Assembly (NCBI GenBank): GCA_036924285.1
Contig: JAYKYS010000011.1
Span: forward strand, 6,138,001-6,202,000
Origin: Asterella californica
Lineage: Eukaryota > Streptophyta > Marchantiopsida > Marchantiales > Aytoniaceae
Length of the DNA: 64,000 bases
Direction of reading: 5' to 3'
Part shown: piece by piece, positions 12,232 through 23,676 of the stretch
How positions within the stretch are numbered: position 1 is the first letter of the stretch
Layout of the letters: each line of letters opens with the position of its first letter
The notes under the pieces: generated by a model
Seen by the model: the letters and a program-made list of their open reading frames with translations, nothing else
What the model was told of the DNA's origin: nothing
Database searches by the model: none
Made by a program: the position numbers and the translations under genes

Positions 12232-14508
12232 CATCACGACACCGTACGTACAGTAAGAAACTGTGCCGCCCTTGTACCATCTTGACTTCTGATACGAGCA
12301 TAATGAGATCCATCGTCCATTACTTGTTTCCATCCTAGACGTAGTAATATACGGTTGACCAAGGATCACAGGATAAGCAGCTACACTCTGAACAAAAAAG
12401 TTTTGTTCTATCTCTACATCTCCTATTCGAGTCTTGACAGCTGGACAAGCACCAAAAAGTTCACCTCTTTGGTTGTTAGCAGCACGAAGAACCATCCATG
12501 TCCTGTGTCGATTGGCAACTTCCCTTTCTCGTAAACATTTTTGGACATGATATTAATCTCCGAACCGTGATCCACCAACGCCACTATAGCCTCCGACAAG
12601 TTACCTAGTCGGACCCTTGTCTCTGTAGTTGCACGAGCCCAATATGCTCGAGAATAGTGACTCTCATGCTGCTTCTCGTCGCCATGTTCTGCAGCGCAGT
12701 CTGAAACTCTTGCCTCTCTTCCTTTCGACGTCTGTAGTACATGCTTTTGGGCAAATACGCGACCTAACTCTTCATCTTCTTCCCCAGTGATGTCAGTATC
12801 CAATGCTTTCACCATCACTGTATCCGCAGTCATCTGCCTCTTTCTCTTGATCACATCTATGATCAACTCATGAAAATCACGTTTAGCTATTCCCAAGGCC
12901 TCTCGCAAGGAAAATTCTATCTTTGCATCCAAAATTCTCTCTTCAAGGATCTCCTTCAAGTTGGTGTTGGTCTCGATATCTGACTGTAGTCCGTAGGTCA
13001 GTGCTTTACCTTTGCCCTTTGAAGACGCTCCTTTGCCTTTCTCTCTCATCTCCGTGTCATGAATAAGAACATCAACCATAGGTTCGGATGTAGATGCCTC
13101 TTGAGACGTCGAAGGAATATCGGAAGGTGATGCCTCTTGTTGCCCTCTCCTCTTAGTGGCTCTGGTTCTCCTTGTAGCCTCCTCCGGATCAGCAACATCA
13201 TCATCACGTCTCCTTTTATCTTCCACAATCGCATCCTGCCAGCTTACATGCTTCTCTTGTACCAGGTAAGCTTTGACACACCCTGCCTCTACAGGATCAT
13301 CCCATCCAGTAATGCGGCGAATTGCCTCCGCACCTCGTAACATTACTTCTCGTGGAACTTCAACTACATCGCTCTTAACAGCTGCTACAACCGGTACATC
13401 TACTTCAATCGCAGATGTTTCTGGCTCGTGCGTATCGCCGTAGCTATACCAACCTGACCTCTCACCAAACTCTTCATTCCTCCCTTACCAAAGTTGGTAC
13501 CCAACGGCGCACCAGTTTGGATGAGATGAATCTTTCCATCTCTAAAATTCACGACTCCGGTTCTGAGAGCCTCAGAAAACTCCTCACAATCTCGACGTTG
13601 GTGTTCAGTACTGTCACACCAGATACATCTTCTAACAAAATTTCTGGTAGTTGAAGATGCATTGGTATCACCAGGACTCCGACTATGCTTTAGCTCTGCC
13701 ATCTTTATCCTTAACTCTCTCAGACCCTTAACCAACTCATCAATTGCAGAATCTTCAATCTTGCTATTGGCAGGCTTAGGCAATGGAGCTAAAGAGACAT
13801 CAGACCTCAAGGTTGCAGCTCTACCTCTTCCACGTTTCTGCTTCGTGAGAATAGTAACAGCTTCCTCTACCTTTCTCCAGTCTGTGCTCACTCCTCCTTC
13901 TTCTCCCTTGTTTGCTAGCATCAAGAAAAGCTTGTCCTCTAGATTTTCATCAGCAGCTTCTAGAAAAAGTTCTGTCTTCCTTAAGTCAACGTCGTCCTCT
14001 CATATGAAGACAATTGACAGAACCGTTTCTCAAACTCACGTAGCAACTCATTTGATGTCATCTCATTTCCCCGACGCTGCTCTATCCACTCCAAGAATGT
14101 TCTCTTGGTTACTCTATCCGCATCATCATCAAAAAATTCACTCTTCAACCTCTGCTCATACTCCTCCCAAGAACTCGTACGTGCATCCTTCAGCTTTGTC
14201 ACTTGACTACGGATCTCAGGTATCACAGCCAACTCGAAACTAGAAATCATCTCTGTCTCAGGTACACGATTTACCTCCATCTCACAAATATACTCCCGAA
14301 CATACTTCGTGATGTTCCTTCCATCGAACCTCCCCAACTTCTTCACCACCGCTTGTAGAGCTCTTGTAGACTTCTGCTCCCCAACATCGCCTCCTTGTTG
14401 CTGTCTCAACAACATCGTCAATGCTCGAAGCAGATCGTCCGCTCCTCCTCCACTCGTCCCCATTGCTTCTGGAAGATTCATACTTGACGCTCCTCGGCAA
14501 CAACTCAC
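12232..14508 (-). pseudogene. gag and protease of retrotransposon copy 3
   Basis: The capsid part (14508-13981) ends at a one-base frameshift after residues YERTTL. The next segment (13924-13400) holds the zinc knuckle CIWCDSTEHQRRDC near 13595-13640. The third (13343-12423) holds the spacer with FHELIIDVIKRKRQ and the protease active site ALVDHGSEINIMS near 12540-12590. Another frameshift lies near 12490, and a further one-base shift near 12330 is needed to reach MDDGSHYARIRSQDG, which aligns with copies 1 and 2. The copy therefore needs at least three frame corrections and is dead. Confidence 0.8.
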
Positions 14509-14527
14509 TCAACCACCTCAAAGCGTG

Positions 14528-14545
14528 CTCTCAGTGGAAGCACCA
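14528..14545 (-). promoter_or_regulatory. Candidate primer-binding site / LTR junction, copy 3
   Basis: Identical over 18 bases to 10516-10533 and in the same place relative to gag. The conservation is striking because flanking bases differ between the two copies, as expected if the site is held by pairing to a tRNA primer. Confidence 0.5.
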
Positions 14546-14549
14546 AATA

Positions 14550-16450
14550 TGTAGTAGCGAGAGCCTTTCCTTTGAGCAAGGGCGTACCTTCTGGCTGTGG
14601 TTAGCAATCGATGCACAATAGAGCGACTAGTATCTCGTAGATTTCTCTCTGACTTCCTTGATAACTAAGCACTTTCTTTCTCTCAGTAAAGGGTCAAGAT
14701 AACTACACGAAAACGTTGGATGATCTTGGCACAACAAACGAGATATGCGATGACATGATCTCTCGGTAGTATTCCTCTCCGAAGTTTCTCACTACTAGGG
14801 CTTCGTACATGGCTTTGGGTCGACAGATGTATCTTATCTCGCACTCGGTGTTAAAGTTTACAGGAGGGAGCTGATTTAGATCCATCCTTCGTTAGATGAG
14901 GATAAAGACGGTGAGATCCCATTCTTGGTCGTAAGTGACAACAGGTAAGATCACAGGGACAGACGAGAGCATGACTTGCGCGGTAAAGTTATGTCGGAAG
15001 GATCCTATCAGAAACTGTTGAAAATGAACTCTTTCCATGTACATCAGTTAATCTGGAAAGGGTTTCGAAAAGGAAATCTAGGCGGTAAGTAGAGTCCTTC
15101 GTTCATCTCTCACAACATGTGCACTCCAACTACAAAGGTATCTCGATCCATAAAACTCCGATACAATCTCATATGATCACCACTATCTCTCCACGAACAA
15201 TCTTTTGAATTTCTCCAGGTCGAATGCCCCCCACACAGGTCACTCCCCTTTGCTTAAAAGTTTTGAACACAAAACAAGGATAGGTGCAAGCTCCCTAACC
15301 GAGCAACCCAAGCCACACGAGCTGATGAGGTGGCACACATGCACATCGCATGTTTAATGCCGTCATACTCATCCACGTGTAGGTTGTCTGGGTGAAAGGT
15401 TCTAATGCATGCACCGTAACGTGTCCCAATACAAGAGACTAGGCTAGACAGGTAGTCGACTTTACAGGTCAAGGATCGCACTTTACCACGTTGAGTGCGA
15501 ACCTGACAACCACATGACGTGGTTACAACGTAGGTCGCTGAAGTCTTATCTCCGCCTAGAATACTCCCCAAAGCAATACAAACGTCACACTGGATACTTT
15601 TCTGCCAGCTGCCGCTAACAAGACTCGGGACCTGGACTAGATACCATTGCCGATACAACTCGACAGAAAAACAGCAAACTTTCACACATGATAGGTACAG
15701 ATCTACAGCTCAGTCTCCTCTCAAACTTGCCACGTAGGTAGGATATAAGAATCACTACTTACATGTCAAATTTCAGGAAGATCTGACGGCTAGATCTCCT
15801 CCCACAATTAACACAAATTTACAGAAACTAACACGCACTTCCAATCTCAGATTCAGGACAGAAGCTTCTTCGCCTAAATGAACCGTCCACTTCCACTCAA
15901 ACTTCTTGTGCTATCAATTCAGAAGGTAAACTCACTACTCAGGAAATTTGAGCCGATTTGATCGTTTGGATCATCCTCCACAAATCAGCAAACTTGCTGC
16001 TCCAGATTGAAAGCTTTCTGCACCCCGTCGCCTTCAAATCGCCATTGCGCTCAGTCCGCATAACATCCGGTGGTGAAATTTGGGGTCAGAGCTTCAGCAA
16101 CTGACAGACTACAAGCTCATGAAATCTGGTCTCAATCTGACGGCTCAATCACTCAATCACTCAAACTCCTTAATCTTACAATCGGAAGAGAAAGCTATGT
16201 ACTCTCATCACTCTATGAACTTCAAATCGCCATAACATATGCCTTGGACCTCCAAATCGAGTGAAATTTGTGGTCAGATTGCTCCTCCCGTCGAGAGCTC
16301 TCCGCCCATGTCCTCTGATCTCCAAAATCCCTCGTCAAAGTGCCCCGAACCTCCCAGAGCGCACACTTAGGTAGATAACAAGTTATCTTCACTTTTGGGT
16401 GGACCAATGGGAAGTTAAAGGACTCAACCTTGTCCTTTTCTGCCCCATGG
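14550..16450 (-). repeat. Probable 5' LTR of copy 3
   Basis: Non-coding sequence following the primer-site candidate. The part at 16220-16440 resembles 5400-5670 beside copy 1. No second LTR of this copy is present, because its 3' half is lost, so age by LTR divergence cannot be estimated. No convincing gene was seen in this interval. Confidence 0.5.
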
Positions 16451-18042
16451 AGACCCCCAGCAGATAATAGAGCATTCTAAACTCATAAGAGCAATGTTTT
16501 GGATCCCATTACACCACAACTTCTACAATTGTGTGCAAAACGCACTTATACGCGTAATTTACATACTAACTGGTCCCACAACAGGACACCGTAGGAAAGA
16601 ATAATATTACAAATATACATTTCTTAAACCATAAATTATCATCATAGTGGTTTTGCTGTGCTTGTAGTTTGGAAAAGAATACAATATTCATTTCTACTAT
16701 CTTTTGTACATTTATTAAACCATAAATTACAATCACATTGGTTCTGCCGTGACTGCACGTGACATTTCATTGTAATTATTTCTCAGGGGCTAGCAGTTGG
16801 CAGTGGTATAAAGTAAGAAAAATATTCTGCTTCCATGTTGCATGACGAAAAGCAATCACAAAACGATGGCAATAAGTGAGTGATGAAAGTTCACACTGTG
16901 AAATGTGAGTTGTGTACATATGGAATTCTAGTTATTCGACAAGTTGACTACATACATAGTATGTAAAGAAGTTGAGCAGAATTTGGCCACTGCTGAAGTG
17001 AGCAAAAGAAGCCTGTGAGACGAACTATATAAGTGGCTATAAACTATGGGCACATGTCGAGCATATCGCAACTACCAGTAGACAAGTGCAGTGTATATAT
17101 GATGAATCCGAGTAAATGGTTGTGTAAAGAAAACAATCCCAGAGATGGCAATGGATAGTAAGAGTTATGGTGATGGTCCATGGATAATCTCGTTTCTCCT
17201 CTCGCTGACTTCTTCCGCTTCATTGTCAGTTCTGATCGCTGCATTGAAAACTGTATGAGTAATGTAAGAGGAAGATAGTACAAGCTGTAAGGCAGCGAAA
17301 GAGACATATATGTGTTATCTTCATATACTCTACTGGCACCGAGAATATGCTACACATGGGCATATATTATAGAAGAGTATGTACATCATGGAAGTTGAGT
17401 ACCATTCATGTCCTTGGAACAGTTGGGGACCTGCAAGAATGTACTCCTCCTCATCGAGCACATATAAGTCAAGTTGATCAACAGTAAGATAACGAGCACG
17501 ACAAAGAATATATTATCTATGTTGACTATGGTCACCATCTCAGGATAAACTATACCTTTTCGCAAAGAGTCACTACGCGCTTTTTGTATACCGCATGCCA
17601 TCTGCCATCTGCAGAAAGGAATATATTTACCGGATCTGATTATTGACCTTAAGCACATTCTGAGCGTAGTATGTAACGGGTGTCTTCTCCGGTATTTAGT
17701 GAACTACAGGTAGTACGTTCGCTGAGACACCATGAAGGACATCTTGTTCACAACCTTCACATAATTACAGCAAGTGGATTTCAGTTTCAAACTGCATGGC
17801 CTAGCAATTTTCTATTGCATGTTTCTTTGTGATTAAGTCTATCAAGTTCTCTCCTCTCCCAACGAGTTTGGGGTTGGTTATATAGCTCACGAGTCTACCT
17901 AAATTGTGCTATCGTTTAAGGTAAGCAAGCAAGCAAACGCAATTTACACTACCATCTGTGTAACCAAAAATGAAAATCCATTTTATTTGCATTCTATGAT
18001 ATTACAACTGAGACCTGCAAGTCTCATATACTACATCACACA
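16451..18042. other. No supported gene
   Basis: AT-rich intergenic sequence. A minus-strand frame at 17658-17386 encodes a short peptide with one hydrophobic stretch (IFFVVLVILLLINLTYM), but I see no homology or gene structure to support it. Confidence 0.5.
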
Positions 18043-18720
18043 CTATTCCAGTAATTTACAAAATTGTTCTAGTTTCTCAGCAATAAAAACAACTAAAACT
18101 TGGATATTGCTCAAATCTTCAATCGTCTCATCTAACTCATGCCGGAGAGGAACGCTCCCCGCTTTGACTTTGATGATATGCTCTTTCACATTGCACATTT
18201 CGGGTAAAGCATCGAGGCAGTGCTGTTGGTGGCTCGAGAGAAAGATCGATGGCTCTTCCATGCTCAAGCTATCAAAGCCTCTCCAGATTACATCACCCCA
18301 GACTGTTCTATGATATCACATGAGGATATCCCTGATCCATGTTGCCTAGCTGTGAAGACTGTCCGTTTTCTCCCTTTTCTTGTCAACCTCACTTTAATTT
18401 CCCCAAACCTGCGAAAGATAGTGGAATTTAACACCTCCTTCTGCTCAAAATCAGACATTGAAGAAAATGAACCAGCGGTCATGCCCAAAAGTGAATCTCC
18501 TGTCCGCCAGATCGTGAACACTTGACAATCTTCTATGGGACCAATTCATCCATCAAAGTAACCTAGAATCTCCAAGGACGTAGAGGTGTTGTCATAGAGC
18601 AATAGCTACCAAGAGACGATTGCTAGTAATTTCCAAGAGAGGAAAAATTAATCTGTTGAGAAACACCTCCAATCGACTTAAGAGATTGGGAACAAGCTTC
18701 ATAAGTGATGGATGCATACA
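18043..18720 (-). pseudogene. Decayed reading frame, family not recognised
   Basis: Three minus-strand segments read like protein in series. 18702-18600 has LVPNLLSRLEVFLNRLIFP. A segment shifted by one frame runs from about 18605 to 18288, with LYDNTSTSLEILGYFDG, a TGA, then VFTIWRTGDSLLG and FGEIKVRLTRKGRKRTVF. A third segment in another frame, about 18300-18043, has WRGFDSLSMEEPSIF and LRHELDETIEDLSNIQ. At least two frameshifts and one stop separate them. The style (a conserved beta-rich stretch with FTIWRTGD) is reminiscent of F-box-associated repeat proteins, but I cannot assign a family. It is probably a gene relic. Confidence 0.35.
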
Positions 18721-19290
18721 CGTCACAGACGATCCGAATAACCTCACATGTCACCTATCGTTGCTCAATCTTCCTCACGCCGCTTCAATCAATCTCGTGA
18801 TAAAATTCAGGAAGACTCTCCTTCTAAGTCACCATTGCTCGTACTAACACTCGGAGAGCACTTCAGCCTTCGTGCGCAAACTGAGACTCCTTGCTTGAGA
18901 CACCTCGCTTTTTATCTTCATGCTTCACGTCTATTTCAATTCGCTGTCTACACGTCAAGAACCTAGTTTGATAAAAATTAACATGGTTCGAGTACCGAGA
19001 GGATATGCATTGGCAAGTCAAAGGTCCGATCAAGTGTCGAAATAGTAAGAGGGGTCCGATCAAGCTCGACAAATGTGTTTGGGGCTCGATCAAGCAAATC
19101 TTGACACATATGAAACACATACAATACAAAATAAAAGATGTATAGAAAGAATAATGAAAGAATATATAATATATAACATATAGAAACTAAATATAAAAAT
19201 ATATGTTTGAAAACATACGAAGAGTGCTCATGAGGAGTTGTGAACACTCCTTGTGTGAAAGAGTAAAATCTCTTCATCAGATGTTTTTAA
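18721..19290. other. No supported gene
   Basis: Intergenic. Nothing coding or repeated is recognisable apart from sequence possibly belonging to the upstream part of the relic at 18.0-18.7 kb. Confidence 0.5.
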
Positions 19291-19780
19291 AAACACAAGA
19301 ATATGCACGCAAAACTTCAGAGAACTTTTGCTTGCATGCTGTTATCGAAAAGATATAAATGTTATGTGAAATCTTGATATTTATCAAGTTGACAAGAAAA
19401 AGCATCTCTAAATATTAAAGGATAACTGGACTTGGAGATGAGGTTCAAGAAACATAAGAATATGCTTGTAAGATCAACTTCAGAGAATTTTGCTCACTTG
19501 TTGTTTCCAGAAAAAATGAAAATATTATGCCGAAAACTCAGTATATATCAAGTTGCCAAGAAAACAAATTATCTCTATATGTTAAGTGATAACTGGACCT
19601 TGAGATGAGTTTCTAAAAAAACAAGAATATGCATGCAAGATAAATTTTGAAGAATTTTTGCTCGCTTGTTGTTATAAAAAAGAAAATAAGTGTTATGTGA
19701 AAAATATATATCAAGTTTACAGAAAAAGTCAACTTGTCTCCAAATGTTAAGGGATCTAAAGATGTGCAAAGGTCCATATC
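19291..19780. repeat. Three tandem units of about 160 bp
   Basis: The anchor motif ACAAGAATATGC or close variants occurs at about 19295, 19454 and 19621, each followed by a diverged copy of the same 150-165 bp (shared words include CTTCAGAGAA, TTTTGCTC, TATCAAGTT and GATAACTGGACCTTGAGATG). A further partial copy lies near 35200-35300. Unit length falls in the range of plant satellites, but only three units are present here. Confidence 0.75.
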
Positions 19781-20282
19781 TACAACATGCGGTAAAAAAT
19801 TATATTTAAATTATATTAATATATTAGATAAATTAAAATAATAAATTGAACGCTTGCATATTTGCTTCCTTGATTTGTGTAGTCCAATTCGACGTGATTT
19901 TTTGTATTTGCAGCACCAAAAAGAGTGAAAAATTCTTTGCCATCTTAAAGTATATTGTCAGTTATATTTTTCATCGCCGATTTGTGGTGAGACTCAGTCT
20001 TGTCTTTCATACAATAGCCGACCATACCGACGAAGACATGGAGATCTCTGTTAGTCAGTAGTTTGATCCAAACTTGTCCTCCCAGTGGTCTGTTTGCTCT
20101 CTTCTAACCTAGAACCGTGATCGGTTTCACCAAAGTAGTACTAGTAGCCTGAAGAGAGATAACACCATGCACGTGTAAATGTAATAGACTTCCTTCTCTC
20201 TCGATGGACAGTAGACCACATGTGCAGTCATCCTCAAGAAATTTACACAGAAGTGACAAGTATTGATCCATATCTAGATCGC
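19781..20282. other. No supported gene
   Basis: AT-rich intergenic sequence with no recognisable feature. Confidence 0.5.
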
Positions 20283-20406
20283 CACTAGCGCAATTTATGA
20301 TAACTGATAGTTCAAGTTGTTTCGGGTTTGGCACCTTATGTGTTCACTAGCGCAATTTATGATAACTGATAGTTCATGTTGTTTCGGGTTTGGCACCTTA
20401 TGTGTT
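20283..20406. repeat. 62-bp tandem duplication
   Basis: Two adjacent 62-bp copies (20283-20344 and 20345-20406), starting CACTAGCGCAATTTATG, differ at one base. The near-identity shows a recent duplication. Confidence 0.9.
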
Positions 20407-22063
20407 CATGTGGCCAGAGGTGGGACTAATACACGCTTCGCTCTAACGGCTTGTCTCAGCAACATGTGAGTGAAATGGATAGTGTTTGCAAGCGAACATG
20501 AAACAGTGAGGATCCACGTCTTAGCATACGTAATGGATGTAGTCGAGGTGATATACAACAACAACACTAGGTTTCAGAAGATTGATCGATTGATAATTTT
20601 AGATAAGAAATTAATCAGAATTTTGAATCGTGCAAGATTATCCAAGCTCCTTCTGAATGGATATAATGGAAAAGATCAATAAAGGTCTGAAAACAAGCAG
20701 TGGGTATGAGAAAGGATTTGCTCACGAGAACATAGTCCAGGCCGAGAAGCAAGAACTCAGGTGACACACGCATGAAATGAAAATCTATATAGATGTAAGA
20801 TCTACTTTTGTAAAGTTTGAGATCAGAAAAAGATAGTAGAGTTCTGTAATAAACAAGATAAGGAGGTAAAGTGAGTGGCCTGAAAATGATCAACGGCCTC
20901 CAACGAGTCTAAAAGAAATTCTTGTTCTGTACAATCTGTGGATAGTGGTGGACTTACAGATTATGGTACGAGAGTAGCAGGAATGGATACGACAAGTTCA
21001 TCATCGGCAAAGACGGGTAAATTTCTAGAGAAGTTCGTACATTCGTCTATGAGATCCGACATAGAAACAATTGAAGAAAGAGAAGAAAATCCAAAGACGG
21101 TGGGAGTAAGAGTGAGGACGTTAAAGAGTAGTTGGACACATAAGTCAGAGAACATACTACCACCTCATCACGTAGCACACCTCCATCGACTGAAAAAATA
21201 TTCAAATGCTGCCAAAATATGTAGGACAAATGCATGAATAGCACGTAAGTCAGTGGAACAGAACGCTAAGATGCGTAAGCGAAGAAGATATGAACTTGAG
21301 AGCAATTCCAGCATGTCGTTGTAGACTCCCCCATCATTCCAGCATGTCAGTGTAGACTCGAACTGACTGGTACCGTCGATGAAACGACCAGCAAAGCAAG
21401 AAATCTATAATGCAAGCAGCAAATGAAAACGAGGTCGAAATAACGTCCGAACTAGTGCTAAAAGATGCTAAGGAACTCAAAGAATTGTAACCGGTTCTTT
21501 GGATGAACGTCAAGCCGAAATGTTCGCTGAAATTTCTGGGGAACGATATTCAACATTGTCTACTGTAGAAAGAGAAGGAAGAGAACACTAGAGAGATGGA
21601 TGACTTCTCATCGTGCAAGATCGATGGAATGATGGAGACGGTACATCTGAAAACCTGCAAGAAGATCTCCGAACAGCATGCGTCAAATACATTTGAAAAT
21701 ACATGGTTGTCTTAGAAGAATGAGAAAAACAGAGAGAAATTAAAGTTGTACTTTGTAAGAAAGAGAAGCGTCACAGTCATCTATAGTAGCGAGAAGAAGA
21801 AGTAGAGCAAGAAGCGTCATCGAGCGACCGGACGAGGAGATACTTTGATCGAACGCGTGCAGGAAAACGAGGTTGGAAGCATCCAGGTTTGACAATGACC
21901 CTGCCAGATTTTGATCTGCCAGCAGCAATCCACAGGGCGAGCAAGAACATTATATCGCGCTCATTTCTCATTCTCAACTGAGATAGCGATGAAACGATGA
22001 GACGAAAAACACGTTAAGCTATCCCTGGCGCCAGCATAGTAAACTGAGGCGCTGCGGTGTACG
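20407..22063. other. No supported gene
   Basis: There is a 99-residue plus-strand frame at 20938-21237, rich in Ser, Thr and Lys, and a 66-residue minus-strand frame at 21977-21777 starting with a short hydrophobic segment (MFLLALWIAA). Neither has recognisable homology, a partner exon or a domain. A small duplication (ATTCCAGCATGTC repeated near 21305 and 21338) lies inside. Confidence 0.5.
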
Positions 22064-22152
22064 TTTTGAATAGTACATGCAAGAACGTTCGTAGAGTTGT
22101 CCTATCTGCATGTAACTATCATTTTTGAATATTGCATGCAAGAACGTCCGAT
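22064..22152. repeat. Short diverged tandem repeat, about 59-bp period
   Basis: TTTTGAATAGTACATGCAAG (22064) and TTTTGAATATTGCATGCAAG (22123), each followed by AACGTTCG or AACGTCCG. Confidence 0.6.
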
Positions 22153-22870
22153 GTTGCAGCCCTACCACGAACTGCGTTTTCAATCTCAGCGCTAGAATTT
22201 GTTTTGTACCTCTTAATACCGTTTATATATTTAGAGGTATTGAAAGCAAAGTTTCGCTAAGTGGGCACGGGGATCAATGCCCTCCGGCTATTTTCTCTCT
22301 AACTTAGCCTGCCGGCTAACTGTAAAAGGCCCTGAGGCAGGATATATATTCACTGAAGAGCTCCGGATGAACTGTAAGTTCTTATTGTGGATTGAGTTCG
22401 CAGGCTTCGGATCTATAGTGCTTGAATTAAACTTTAAAGGGTTTGTATAACCTTCTTTGAGAAAATACAATGAAATTACTTAGACAATATATGTTGTTCC
22501 ACTGGTAATGAAAAATAATATATTCTCAAAAGAAATTTCAGACAATCAACTTTCTTGTGTTGTATCTACATGTCCACAATCTACTTGCAAACTCAAGGTG
22601 TCTGACAGTTCTAACCCACACAACTTCATGTTTACTTGAAACAAACCCAAGTATCTTCTCGTTTCTCACTCGTGAAGTTGTTAAGCCCCTTACATCCCAG
22701 CATGCGGGTTTTGCATGATCGACCAGTTTTAATATCATATATCTTTCGGGTTTTATCCAAATACGGTAAATATTTTGTGTATCAGAAAAGATTTTGAATG
22801 ACGTATCGAACAATATGTCTTGATCAAGGTGCTGAATATTAATGTACCTGCTGTCAATGTAGGTTAGTGT
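22153..22870. other. No supported gene
   Basis: AT-rich intergenic sequence. Only short frames without homology. Confidence 0.5.
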
Positions 22871-23045
22871 CTAAACCGAGCCTAAACAGTGTACATATCA
22901 TTTCGTGATCCTAAACTGAGCTTAAGTAATGGTTTATCAAATTGCTTAACTTGAACCGAGTCTAAAGAGTGGTATTAATTGCCAGACCTGAACTGAATCT
23001 AAACTGTCGTTTATCAGTTTCCCTACCTAGACAGTGGTGTATCGA
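22871..23045. repeat. Degenerate tandem repeat, period about 40 bp
   Basis: The motif CTAAACCGAGTCTAAACAGT followed by GGTTTATCA or similar recurs at about 22871, 22911, 22951, 22988 and partly at 23025. Copies are diverged and spaced 36-40 bp. Confidence 0.75.
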
Positions 23046-23676
23046 GAAATACCGATGATTTATCAATATAAACTACATAAAAATAGAAAGAGGAAAAAGT
23101 AAGAATGATTTATGTTTGCTATTTTGCTTTCTATGATAGCATATATTATTGGGAAAGGAACGCCTCGAGACATCTTGCACTTTTGGAATATTAGAGAATA
23201 ACGAAACAGAGTTCGAAATAGACTTCTCTGGGCTACGAGAAAATGTGATTGGCCAGAGCGCTAAAGCAAAGAGGAGAGAGATTGTTGCTGATGGAGGGAA
23301 ATGACTTAAACAACAGGTGGTTCTATTATTATGGAAGAACTGAGAACTCTCATATTCCTCGACTTCGTAAAGACTTTCCAGGGTTGATTTCCCTTTTTCC
23401 ATCTACAAGTTTCAAAGCATGATATCCAAGCATACTGTAAGATCAAAAAGATGATCCGATTACTATTATGATACGTTTATATCGTTTATATGTTTACATT
23501 ATGGTTTTTGTTCTTTATTCGTACTAACAGTGGGCATGAAGATGGTTAAGTCTTAGATAATTAAGGTCCGAGTCATCAGCTAACAAGAGAGTTTAATAAC
23601 AAATCTTTACTCTAGATAAAGCATTTACGTTATCACCAACATAGAAAGTTCACAAGACTATACAACGAAAAACCAG
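23046..23676. other. No supported gene
   Basis: A minus-strand frame at 23402-23073 (109 residues) shows no domain or homology that I recognise. The rest is AT-rich. Confidence 0.45.

Larger units (their letters stand above)
12232..16450 (-). mobile_element. Ty3/Gypsy-like retrotransposon, copy 3, truncated after protease
   Basis: This is a third copy in the same orientation: LTR-like region (about 14550-16450), primer-binding-site candidate, gag and protease. Homology to the other copies stops at about 12235, at the point where they read QFLTVR. Reverse transcriptase, RNase H and integrase are absent. The LTR region resembles that of copy 1. Confidence 0.8.

Noticed and set aside
20938..21237. 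99-residue plus-strand frame
   Set aside because: No recognisable domain, and the opposite strand is equally open over the same bases.
22871..23045. CRISPR-like array
   Set aside because: The units are adjoining degenerate repeats without unique spacers, and the genome is eukaryotic.
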